Shown: positions 20,400-30,124 of the stretch, one piece after another
Layout: every line of letters starts with the position of its first letter
How positions within the stretch are numbered: position 1 is the first letter of the stretch
Origin: Candidatus Altimarinota bacterium
GTDB taxonomy: Bacteria > Patescibacteriota > Gracilibacteria > BD1-5 > UBA2023
Assembly (NCBI GenBank): GCA_028277205.1
Contig: JANQGT010000015.1
Coordinates: 1 to 32,536 of the forward strand
Direction of reading: 5' to 3'
DNA: 32,536 bases
Program-made: the position numbers and the translations under genes
The notes under the pieces: model-generated
Told to the model about the DNA's origin: nothing
The model's input: only the letters and a program-made list of their open reading frames with translations
Databases searched by the model: none

Positions 20400-20591
20400 C
20401 TATACAAAAAGCTCTGTATCCATGTCGTCGTCTGCGGATTTTTTTGCCTGAGACTGCTCCAGTTTTTCCCGCTCTCGGAGAGGTTTGAGATTTTTACTTG
20501 CTTGCGCATAGCGCTTTTCCAGCTCTCGGAGCTGTTTTTTCGAGAGGGGTTTTGGCGGGTGACGAGGCGGTGTATAGTCTCCGATTCCCAT
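20400..20591 (-). CDS. Hypothetical small basic protein (63 aa)
   Basis: MGIGDYTPPRHPPKPLSKKQLRELEKRYAQASKNLKPLREREKLEQSQAKKSADDDMDTELFV; ends TAG, positioned co-directionally within the gene run. Confidence 0.5.
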   Translation of the reverse strand: MGIGDYTPPRHPPKPLSKKQLRELEKRYAQASKNLKPLREREKLEQSQAKKSADDDMDTELFV

Positions 20592-20609
20592 GATTTTTCA
20601 CGTGAAAAA

Positions 20610-21662
20610 CTACTCCGAGACATCTCGTATGCAGCGGACGGATAGCGCTGTATTTTCATCGGTATAGCCTGTGCGGATCCGGCTCGCATTGTCCAGATCA
20701 TAGTATCTGGTAAATCGGACATACCCGTCCGAGGCATAGTAGTACGCAAATCGATCATCATAGCGCAGAGAGTCGGGAATATTTTTTTCAGAGCGCGACG
20801 GAGTTTTATCCTTTGGCGGATAGTCGGGAGCGACGACTCCGCGATAGTCACCCCCTGCATACTGCAGATCCAGACGGATAAAAAGCCGCTGAAATATTCG
20901 CCATTCCTCCTCATGCGAGATCGAGTCCAAAATATCGTACTCGTATTCAAAGGGTTCGCGATCAATCTCGAGCGAGCGCTCCCATTCGAGGGCGGTCGGT
21001 ACTCGATAGTCTGCAGGGCAAATATGCTCGAGTGAAGAATCTCTCTCATGCAGGTCCTCGATATCGCACGATGCCCATACGATATCGGCTATGATGATGT
21101 CATCTGATTTGCATCCCGGCATTTTCGTCGGGACGTACTCGCATGCTGACCAGCCATCGTCCGCCCAGGTTTGCATTCAGTTTTTTTCATCTGACAGCGT
21201 GCACTCGCGCTCATCCGGTATGCACGACCAGCTTGATCACTGGTATTGCGCGTGTTCTTTTGCATCACAGTCGGGAGGTGTGGGACGATTGCCCGATACC
21301 GAGACACTCGAGATGGAGGCGTCCGACGCCGACCGGGATGCGGACTCGTCATCTTTGCTCGTCTCGTCGATTGGGATGCGTGTATTGTAGTCTCTATCCA
21401 GCGCCCACTCCTCACGTGCCCGAGGATCAGAAAAATGCCCGATCAGCTGCGCGAGCACCGCTTTTTTTCGTGTGTCCTCCATCGTAGCATGCAGGCGCGC
21501 GAGCGCCACGATCATCGTCTCTACCGATACGCCCTGCTCCGCCATGATCTCCTCGATTCGCTGGACTGTCGTATCAAAGAGGCGAGTATCCTCCGACGCG
21601 GATGCGAGTATGCCCGAGAATACCGAGACTATGAGCAAAAAGAAGATGCAAACGCGTCGCAT
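20610..21662 (-). CDS. Secreted protein with C-terminal FISUMP-like (Fib_succ_major) region
   Basis: Joins 21237..21662 and 20610..21176 via two TGA=Gly (HAQYQ-G-SSWSCIPDERECTLSDEKN-G-MQTWADDGWSACEY). Signal peptide MRRVCIFFLLIVSVFSGILASAS; ICPADYRVPTALEWE resembles the CPxGWRVPTxxEWE motif. Confidence 0.7.
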
Positions 21663-21673
21663 GAAAAAAAAGA

Positions 21674-22849
21674 TTAGCGGGCGGAAAATGTCCGAGGCTC
21701 GCCGATATATCCCGCGGACTGCTCTGGAAATCGAAAATCTCCGAAGTAGTCCGCCGAGTTATCAGAGTGATCTCCCGCCTCCTGCCCGGACCAGACGATA
21801 CCGGCATGTCCCGGACTCTGGTCGGAGACTGTCCCTCACGCCTCGTCGGGCATCCCGGTGCGATGTGTGGTCGATAGTGCCGGGATGCCAAATGTCAGCG
21901 AATCCCCACCTGAGACCGAGTCAATTTCAGCCTCGAGGAGAAAATTGGTACTGGAGGAATCGAGGATGATCCGCCGGGAAATATCTATGACGAGAAAGAG
22001 TCGCCCCCGGGATTCGACTGCAAAATACCGGAGTCCGTTTGCGGCGTCGGCGTCCAGTCCATTCACACGCAGTCGAAACCGGGAAATTTCCCGGGTCGAA
22101 TCATCCGCATTGTAAAATACATTTGAAAATTCGGTCGCATCGCCGAGTGCGTCATAGTTTGCGGTGTCGAGCGGTTTTCCTCAGATCGTCCCGGAAATCT
22201 CTATGACGATCCGCCGAAGCGATGCATATCCCTCGCTCGATCGCAGAGAAAACTGATAGAGATCCTGCTCTCAAAAGGAAAGACTCCGAGTCTCATCGGG
22301 AACGGTGATCACGATCGGATCCGAGCGCATACACTCATCACCCGAGCCGACGAGTCCGCGTCCGCACTCCCCTGTCTCGGAGACATTTTCGTCTTCTGGA
22401 GTCTCATCGTCTGTCTGCGGTGTATCCGCCTCATCATCCTCGGATCCCTCATCTGCGGTGTCCTCTTCGGAGTCGGTGTTTTTCGCATCGACCTCGTCAT
22501 TCGCATCGTCAGTGGTACTATCATCGACAGTATCCTCATCATCAAAATCCGGACGACCGGCGCCTGCCGGATACTCGGTCGCGAGAGGATTTTGCACAAA
22601 GAAAATAATGCGCGGCACGACCGTCTGCACGCGCGAGTGATCCGGATATTTCCGGGCGAGATGCTGGAGCGACTCCACGGCATGCCGGCGATAGCGGTCG
22701 CCGTACCGGTCTGTTTTTTCGCGGATGAGCTCTACGACCCGGTCTACCACCTCCTGATCCCGGATAGTGATGGCGGATACCGGGGAGAGCAGTGTCGACA
22801 GTGTGATGATCGTGGTGAGCACGAGTATGAAAAACCGGGTCATAAGCAT
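21674..22849 (-). CDS. Secreted protein with acidic low-complexity linker
   Basis: MLMTRFFILVLTTIITLSTLLSPVSAITIRDQEVVDRVVELIREK...PDFDDEDTVDDSTTDDANDEVDAKNTDSEEDTADEGSEDDEADTPQTDDETPEDE...RSLSF-G-EQDLYQFSLRSSEGYASLRRIVIEISGTI-G-GKPLDTANYDAL...MPDEA-G-GTVSDQSPGHAGIVWSGQ; TAA 21674-21676. Confidence 0.75.
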
Positions 22850-22867
22850 GATTTTAGGATGCGGTCA

Positions 22868-24337
22868 TTATATCCCCTTTCGATGAAAGACAACCCCGAA
22901 TGTCCGTAAAAGAATTTTTATATCGAGGTACATCGTCCAGTTTTCTATGTAGTAAATGTCGAGGCGCGCCTCTTCGTCAAAGGAATTGTCGTCGCGTCCG
23001 TGGATCTGCGCCATGCCCGTGATACCGGGTTTGAAAGTAAAAACCCGGCGTTGTGGCTCCGTATATTGCTCCACTTCGCGGGGCTGGTGCGGACGCGGTC
23101 CGACGAGGCTCATATCACCCCGAAGCACATTCCAAAATTGCGGCAGCTCGTCCAGCGAGTATCGCTCGATAAAGGCGCCAACCCGGGTTTTTCTCGGGTC
23201 GTCTTTCACTTTGTACACTGCACCGGGGCGTTTGGATTGCTTGGCGATCAGCTCTTTTTCATACTGCAGTCCGGCATCCTCTTCGGGCTTGACACCGTAC
23301 GCATCTTTTACGCAGTATTCCCAGCGGATATAGCGAAATTTATACAAAAAAAACTCCCGACCGTTTTTTCCCACGCGCCGATTTGTATAGATAGCGGGAG
23401 CATTTGGCTCTTCACGCTTGATCACTAGGGCGATGACGAGCATGGGCAGGGCGAATACGATGAGTCAGACGATACTTCCCACGATGTCAAAAAGACGCTT
23501 GACAATGCGTTCCCACGGACGCATACCGATACTTTGGATTTCCATGAATGGATGCTTTCCGAGAAATGTCAGCTCGGTATTTGATTTTTCCGCCTCGAAA
23601 AGATTTGTGGCGTACCGGTACGCCACACCGTAAATCCGGGAATACTCAAAGACTGTATGCACCTCCTCTCGGGAAAAACCGGTATGCACGACGACGATAT
23701 CGTCGATCTGCCCGGTTTTCAGCAGATGGATCACGGACTCGGCACCGCCGACATACGACAGATCGACCTCGGAAATTTCGCATTCATTTGCATATCAGAC
23801 GATGTGAGCGTGCTCCAGGCTCTCAAGCACCTCCAGAATACCGGGCTCATCCCGGGACAAAAGCAGCAAAAAATTTCGAGGCGAAAGCCAACCGCGTAAG
23901 AGCAAATGTCGATGCAGTATCTCCAGGATCAGCCGAGTCATCTCGATGCCGATCCATGACAGCACAAACGCCATGAGGATGATGAGACGGGGAATCTCCG
24001 TCGTGTAGACATAGCCATTGCCGAGATATACGAGCGCCACGAAAAATAAAAACGCGTAAAACGCAGCAGATATCGAGCGCATCGTCCCCTCCTCGCGCGC
24101 ATCCAGCGGACGCACCGCGTATCGCCCGGAAAAAATCGCGACAAGCAAATACACGACCGCACCCGCGAGTGCAAACCACGCAAGCGCATCCGGGGGAATC
24201 GACTGCGGAGGAATGCCAAACGTCGCCTCGAAAAAGCGAAACGACCGCAGCTCCGACGCCACGAAAAACGCCATGTATACGAGACCGAAATCGATCGGGG
24301 GGCGCAGCGCGGTAAAGATGATCTCGTGGCGTTTCAC
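22868..24337 (-). CDS. Polyprenyl glycosylphosphotransferase (bacterial sugar transferase, PF02397-type)
   Basis: Joins three track ORFs through TGA=Gly (HAHIV-G-YANECEISEVDLSYVGG; DIVGSIV-G-LIVFALPMLVIALVI). N-terminal TM helices; YSLDELPQFWNVLRGDMSLVGPRPHQPREV, FKPGITGMAQIHGRD. GTG start at 24337 chosen; ATG 24397 is an alternative. Confidence 0.9.
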
Positions 24338-24345
24338 GGTGGAAT

Positions 24346-24373
24346 TTGGCAAATGGTGTTTCCTGGGTAGTAT
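24346..24373 (+). promoter_or_regulatory. Promoter for the LemA-like gene (TTGGCA-N16-TAGTAT), overlapping a minus-strand -10 (TATACT)
   Basis: TTGGCAaatggtgtttcctgggTAGTAT; the reverse strand of TAGTATAG contains TATACT. Confidence 0.5.
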
Positions 24374-24402
24374 AGTCAGGCTTGCTCTTTTTGCCATACT
24401 GT

Positions 24403-24921
24403 ATGGATATTTTTGTCGGTTTTGGTCTCGCGATCCTCGCGCTCATACTGCTGTTTCTCGTGTTTGTCCTCATAAAAATGTTTTTGATTGCGAGCGCGCT
24501 TTCGATTCATGAGCGTCAGGTGCTCGACTTTTTTGATCAAAAGATCAATAAGATTCCTGCACTCATCGAGAGTATCCGGCGCTACTCGGACGTCCCGCAG
24601 GCATTTGAGGCGGTACTCTCGGTATACGAACGCGCCATCATGCTGGAGACAGACGACCTCTACGCCATTCTCGAATCAAACGCCCGTTTGACCGAGGAGA
24701 TCCGATTTTTACTGAAATTCACGACACGTATTCCGGATCTCCAACGGGACGGTGATTTTCTGGCATTTCGAAATTCGCTCGTGCTCTATGAGCAGTCCAT
24801 CGAGCGAGAGCTTCGTATGATAGAGACGCTCATCGCCCGATTCAATCGTCTGAAAAACCTCAAAAATTGGACGGTGTTCGGACTGTTTATCCCCATATCG
24901 GAGCGTCCCGCTATCGCCTAA
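24403..24921 (+). CDS. LemA-like membrane protein
   Basis: MDIFVGFGLAILALILLFLVFVLIKMFLIASALSIHERQVLDFFDQKINKIPALIESIRRYSD...LYEQSIERELRMIETLIARFNRLKNLKNWTVFGLF; N-terminal TM plus LemA-like helical pattern. Confidence 0.55.
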   Translation: MDIFVGFGLAILALILLFLVFVLIKMFLIASALSIHERQVLDFFDQKINKIPALIESIRRYSDVPQAFEAVLSVYERAIMLETDDLYAILESNARLTEEIRFLLKFTTRIPDLQRDGDFLAFRNSLVLYEQSIERELRMIETLIARFNRLKNLKNWTVFGLFIPISERPAIA

Positions 24922-26366
24922 ATCGGCTCGACGCGCGTCCCCGATCGATCGTCGATGACCCGGTAGCCGCGTGCGGTGATTTCATCGCGCAGGGCATCCG
25001 ATCGCGCGAAGTCTTTTTCGCCTCGTGCGCTATCGCGCCGCCTCGCAAGATCGAGGATCTCCTCGGGGATCTCTACAGCATCCAAAAGAGAAAAATCGAA
25101 TATACCAAAGACAGCATCGACCGAGCGCAGAAAATCAAGCACAGCACGCTTTTCTCCGGACTGAAGTCTCCGGGCGTCGATTTCCACATTCAAAAATCGG
25201 ACAAACTCATGGACGACCGAGAGCGCCTCGGGAGTGGCGATATCATCCTCCAGTGTCGCGACAAATCGCCCCATCGCGTCCTGCACCGCATCGCGAAATT
25301 CCGAGCGTACGCCCTCTGTCTCAGGAGTATAGGCACCGAGTCGTCGTACCGCCTCGTCAAATCCCGAGAGCGTCGAGACACTGGCGCGCACACGGTCAAA
25401 TGTGAAATTGAACGGCTCGCGGTAGCGCGTCTCTATGACCATGAGCCGAAACGCCCGGCAGATATTTCGCTCGCCGACGTCGGCGAGCTTTGCAAACAAA
25501 TCGCGCAGCGTGTAGAAATTTCCAGCGGATTTCGACATTTTTTTGCCATCTACGAGCAGATGGGCACTATGTATCCAGTATCGCGCGAATTGTTTTCCCG
25601 TATACGCCTCTGTCTGTGCGATTTCATTTTGGTGATGGGGAAATACCAGATCAACTCCACCGAAATGAATATCGATTTCACTCTCGAAAAAATGCTCATT
25701 GACCGCGGAGCACTCTATATGCCAGCCTGGTCGTCCCGGCACCGAGACAGTCTTGCCGTCTATCGTAAACTCGAGGTGCCAGACATTGTCGCCATCCTCT
25801 TCGGGCTCATATCATTTCCAGAGAGCGAAGTCTCCTATGGATTCTTTTTCATACTCGTCGGCGTGAACTCGCACGCCCGCATGCATGTGCTCCGGATTGA
25901 GGCAGGCAAATTTTCCATAGTCGGAAAAATTCGCGATGCGATAGTAGATGCTGCCGTCTGCGAGGTACGCATGTCCCGAGTCGAGCAATGACTGGATCAT
26001 GATACGCATTTCATCGATATAGTCGGTGATGCGGACGATATGATCGGGACGCTCGATACCGAGATGATCGACATCCTCCAGAAATGCCTGCAGGAATTTC
26101 TCGGTAAATTCATGACGTGACTCCCCTGCTTTTTTGCTCTCGCGGATGATTTTATCCTCTATGTCCGTGATATTCATGACGACGTACGTCCCATATCCCA
26201 GAAATCGCAGTGCGCGAAGGATGACATCTTCGGTAACATAGGTTTTCAGATTACCGATTTGCGCATAGTTGTACACGGTCGGTCCGCAGATATAGGCGCG
26301 TACGCGCTTCGGATCTTTTGGGGTGAAATCTTCTTTGGTACGAGTTGCGGTATTGTAGAGTTTCAT
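24918..26366 (-). CDS. cysS: Cysteinyl-tRNA synthetase
   Basis: MKLYNTATRTKEDFTPKDPKRVRAYICGPTVYNYAQIGNLKTYVTEDV...[42 protein letters not shown]...DIHFGGVDLVFPHHQNEIAQ...KMSKSAGNF; one TGA=Gly. Confidence 0.96.
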
Positions 26367-26378
26367 GGATGGGAAAAT

Positions 26379-27179
26379 TTAGTGATCGGAAGAGCGCGGG
26401 GAAAATCCCTGCTCGATGTAGATTTTTTCACGCCATGAGGGAATGCAGTCGGATGGGACGAGGAGTGTGACCGTCTCAGTCGATTTTTTGATCGTCAGGG
26501 TGAATGCACCCTCGATCTCGCCTGCCACCAGCCGCGAATCGGTAAAAATCGAAATACGACTTCCTGATCGCCTGGATCCCTCTATGGCGAGCGTACAGCC
26601 GTCGCAGTAGAGTATGGATGACTGACAGATCGGCTCAAACGGATGCAGCGGTACAAATGAAAAAAGCGGCGCGATATGGGGAATGACGCTCGCACCGGCG
26701 GATCGGGCGTACGCGGTAGAGCCGGCGGGCGTCGCTACCAAAAATCCATCACCCCGCAGATCGAGCGATACGTCGCCGAGCGACACCCGAAAGTCGTGAA
26801 TGCTCGACGTCGTGGTACGGACAAAGGAGTCATTGAAAGAAATGTAGTGGTGCGTCTGGTCGTCGATGAGTAGGGTATTATCGAGGAGGGGGTATGATAG
26901 AGACTCAAATGTCGTATCTGCATGGAGCGTTTTCGGATTTTGCAGCAGGTATCATTTTCGTCCGTAGTCGACCCCCAGAAACGGAAGACCGAGGTGATGA
27001 TGCTCATGGATCGCCCGCAGCATCGTGCCGTCTCCGCCGAGTACCACGATCATACGCTCGCCGCGAGCCTCGTACGCTCCGAGCACCGGACCATCCAAAA
27101 ATGCGCGCAATCCCTCTTCTCGATCGAAAACCGACGAGGAATAGCAGACGAGGATATTGCCGCGGGAGAGAGTTTCCAT
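26379..27179 (-). CDS. nadK: NAD kinase
   Basis: GERMIVVLGGDGTMLRAIHEHHHLGLPFLGVDYGRK-G-YLLQNPKTLHADTT...GDGFLVATPAGSTAYARSAGASVI; TGA 26952-26954 at the conserved Gly of the G(x)LGFL-like motif. Start uncertain (ATG 27179, ATG 27245 or TTG 27293). Confidence 0.9.
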
Positions 27180-27331
27180 GGTGTCGATGATACGAAAAAA
27201 TTCACAAAAAGAAAGAATTTGTCCGTCTCGGACTATCATGAGCATTGTCGCGCGATCGGATACAGGCAATCCATAGGGGAAAATTCTTTGCAAATATCGC
27301 TTTGTATGGCGTGCATGCTCGCTATGCGAAT

Positions 27332-28420
27332 CTACGATCCGATCTTAAAATATACCACGTCCTCATCACCGAGTACGCCGTCTCGTCATTCCAGGCGGAC
27401 TTTTCCCGCTTCGCGCGCTCCTATCCATCCACCGCACGCCAGAAAATCCGCGACCGAGACGACCTCTGCTTTTATAAATTTTTTTTCAAAATCGGTGTGG
27501 ATGACGCCCGCCGCCTCGGCAGCCCGGATGCCCCGGCGTATCGTCCAGGCACGCGCCTCTTTTTCTCCGGCGGTGAAAAAATAGGTGAGCCCGAGTGTCG
27601 AAAACGCCGTACGGATGAGCACATCGGTCGGACTCTCGGAGAGTCCGATATCCGCCAGATACTCCGTCCGCTCGTCGTCTGAAAAATCAAGCATGTCCGC
27701 CTCGAGCTTTGCGGAGACTGCCAGTACGGGAGTATCGGGACGAGTCACGCCGATACGATCTCGCAGTGCGGCTATGCCTTCATCCAGCCTGCTTTCCTCC
27801 ACATTTACCGCGTATAGAAATGGCTTCATGGTCAAAAGATGAAGATCCTTTGCAGACAGTCTTTCTTCTTCGCTTAGATCTGTCTCGCGTGCGAGCTTTC
27901 CGGTATCGAGCGTTTCATGGATTTTCTCATATGCTGACAGTCGTTTTTTCGCATCCGTATCTGCCGATCTCGCGCGTTTTTGCGTGTCTGCGAGCTTTCT
28001 CTCCAGTGTCTGCAGATCGGCGAGGATGAGCTCGGTATTGATGATTTCGAGGTCGCGTGCGCCATCGACCGAGCCTGCGACGTGATGCACGTCCGCATCG
28101 TGAAAATCGCGTACCACCTGTACGATCGCATCGACTTCGCGGATATTCGCGAGAAAGGCATTTCCCCGACCCTCACCCTTGCTTGCGCCCTCCACGAGTC
28201 CGGCGATATCCACGAATTCGACGGCGGCAGGCACGACATGTTCTGACTTTGCGATCTGAGCGAGTCGGTCCAGACGATCATCGCGGACATTCACCCGTCC
28301 GATATTCGGATCGATCGTGCAAAAGGGGAAATTTGCCGCATCGGCGGCATAGGTCTTTGTCAGCGCATTGAAGAGCGTGGATTTACCGACGTTCGGCAGA
28401 CCGACTATACCGATTTTCAT
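27332..28420 (-). CDS. ychF: Redox-regulated ATPase / GTP-binding protein YchF
   Basis: [45 protein letters not shown]...[24 protein letters not shown]; the TGA at 27386-27388 restores the conserved C-terminal tail; TAG 27332-27334. Confidence 0.97.
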
Positions 28421-28820
28421 GAGCGTGAAAGCAAGTTATCAGAAAACAGCCAGAATGCGACGGATACTCGTGTATGACGGTGAAAAGCGATCGTCATCGG
28501 ATCCAACAGCCGAATATCCCAGGCAACACACCGAGTAAAAAGCGCACGACTGTAAGAGGGAGAAACCGTGCGGGATTCGCAGTATCCGGATGCACGGCGT
28601 AGAGTCCCGAGCGCGTACGAATGGCGTGAATGCGCGATATCCATCACCCTGCACGCAGGCTCTCGGTATGCAGTGGAGTGTACTCTCGGATGCAGTGGTC
28701 GCGCTTTTGTGCGAAAACTCCGGACTCGATCCAGACGAGCCGACGCCATGGGACGATCCGGCGGGAGGAGGCAGCGTGTTTGAGAAAAAAGCTCCAGATG
28801 TCCCGCTCCTCCGGTCTCAT
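28383..28820 (-). CDS. Hypothetical 145-aa protein (visible only with TGA=Gly), 38-nt overlap with ychF
   Basis: [145 protein letters not shown]; fills the gap between two co-directional genes. Confidence 0.45.
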
Positions 28821-28830
28821 GGATAAAAAA

Positions 28831-29079
28831 TTAGTAGATGCGACCCCGAACCGTCTCCTCGACCGTATCGGTGGATCTAGGCGGATTTTCCTCGATACTC
28901 ATGACAAAGAAGTAACCGAGAATCGTGAGCGCGAGCAGCACGAAAAACAGCGCGCGCGTGACGGGAACGATATGAAACGAATACCCGCGAAACTGGTACG
29001 TATGCATCCGCGCGATGAGAAAAAATATCCACACCCCCGCGGCAAATATCGTGTATATGCTAAAGGCAATCCAAAACAT
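28831..29079 (-). CDS. Hypothetical small membrane protein (2 TM)
   Basis: MFWIAFSIYTIFAAGVWIFFLIARMHTYQFRGYSFHIVPVTRALFFVLLALTILGYFFVMSIEENPPRSTDTVEETVRGRIY; TAA. Confidence 0.75.
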   Translation of the reverse strand: MFWIAFSIYTIFAAGVWIFFLIARMHTYQFRGYSFHIVPVTRALFFVLLALTILGYFFVMSIEENPPRSTDTVEETVRGRIY

Positions 29080-29101
29080 AACGAGAAGAAGCTGAAAGGC
29101 A

Positions 29102-29129
29102 AGTATAGAAAAATGCAGACGAAACGCAA
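29102..29129 (-). promoter_or_regulatory. Sigma70-like promoter (TTGCGT-N16-TATACT)
   Basis: Minus strand TTGCGTttcgtctgcatttttcTATACT, upstream of 28831-29079. Confidence 0.55.
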
Positions 29130-29168
29130 GACGAAACGCGAATGACGCTCATGATACGGTGCAATACA

Positions 29169-29196
29169 TTTGCGATACTCACTGATTGCATATACT
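29169..29196 (+). promoter_or_regulatory. Sigma70-like promoter (TTTGCG-N16-TATACT) for the DUF58-dprA-murG run
   Basis: TTTGCGatactcactgattgcaTATACT, ~52 nt upstream of ATG 29249. Confidence 0.5.
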
Positions 29197-29248
29197 GTGA
29201 CGAGAGTCGCTATCAAACGATGCGTTTTCTCAAGGATTTGGCAAATAC

Positions 29249-30121
29249 ATGGCTTTTCGCAATCCCCTCCGAAATCTCTCTCTCGCTTCCTCGCGAGAGC
29301 TCGCCCGGCTCGTATCGGGTCGATACCGCAGCAGCATCCACGGAAACGGTATCGAATTTAGCGATCTGCGGGAGTACGCACCCGGAGACGAGGTGCGTGC
29401 CATCGACTGGTCGACGTCCGCCCGTACGGGACATACGTACATAAAGCTCTTTCGAGAAGAGCGCTCAATGCCCATATATTTTTGCGTGGATACGGGACTC
29501 ACGATGCGCCTCGGCAGTACCGACCGCACCAAGCTCGATACGGCACACGACGTCGTCTCGACGCTCTCGGCAGCTGCACGCGAGAGCAATGATCCGTATA
29601 CGATCATCGCATACGATGCCGGTGTCCATCCCTGGCGGGTGCCTGCGCGCGGTGCGACCCCCGGCATACTGGGCATGCGCATGCTGGATCATATCGCCCA
29701 TGTCGAGCCGTCCGGTATCGGAAACATGCCAGAGATACTCCGACACCTCTCCTCCAGACAGACGCGACATGCGCTCATATTTCTGCTGTCGGACGAGATC
29801 GAGTCGCTCGATACGCGGCGACTCCGGATACTGGCGGAAAAAAACGACATCGTGCTGGTGACGATCCTCGATTCATTCGAGCGGGGGGCGATCGGATCCA
29901 CGGGATTTCATCATATCTCCACGGCTGCGGGCGATACATTTCTCTCGCGGCTCGGCGTCGATAAGACAAAACAACTGAAAATCATACGACACGAACGCCT
30001 GGCGATGCTCGCAAAGACAACACAAGCCCTCAAGATCCGGCATCTCGTCCTCGATGAGCGTGATACCGTCGATCTCGTCCTGTATCGTTTTTTCGAGCGA
30101 TTTTCCCATATATCCCGATAG
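29249..30121 (+). CDS. DUF58 domain-containing protein
   Basis: SGRYRSSIHGNGIEFSDLREYAPGDEVRAIDWSTSARTGHTYIKLFREERSMPIYFCVD matches the DUF58 signature; no TGA; TAG. Confidence 0.9.
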   Translation: MAFRNPLRNLSLASSRELARLVSGRYRSSIHGNGIEFSDLREYAPGDEVRAIDWSTSARTGHTYIKLFREERSMPIYFCVDTGLTMRLGSTDRTKLDTAHDVVSTLSAAARESNDPYTIIAYDAGVHPWRVPARGATPGILGMRMLDHIAHVEPSGIGNMPEILRHLSSRQTRHALIFLLSDEIESLDTRRLRILAEKNDIVLVTILDSFERGAIGSTGFHHISTAAGDTFLSRLGVDKTKQLKIIRHERLAMLAKTTQALKIRHLVLDERDTVDLVLYRFFERFSHISR

Positions 30122-30124
30122 TCT

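Noticed and set aside
24867-25991. 374-aa plus-strand ORF antisense to cysS
   Set aside because: Cys-tRNA synthetase on the opposite strand is unmistakable; the long antisense ORF is a codon-bias artefact.
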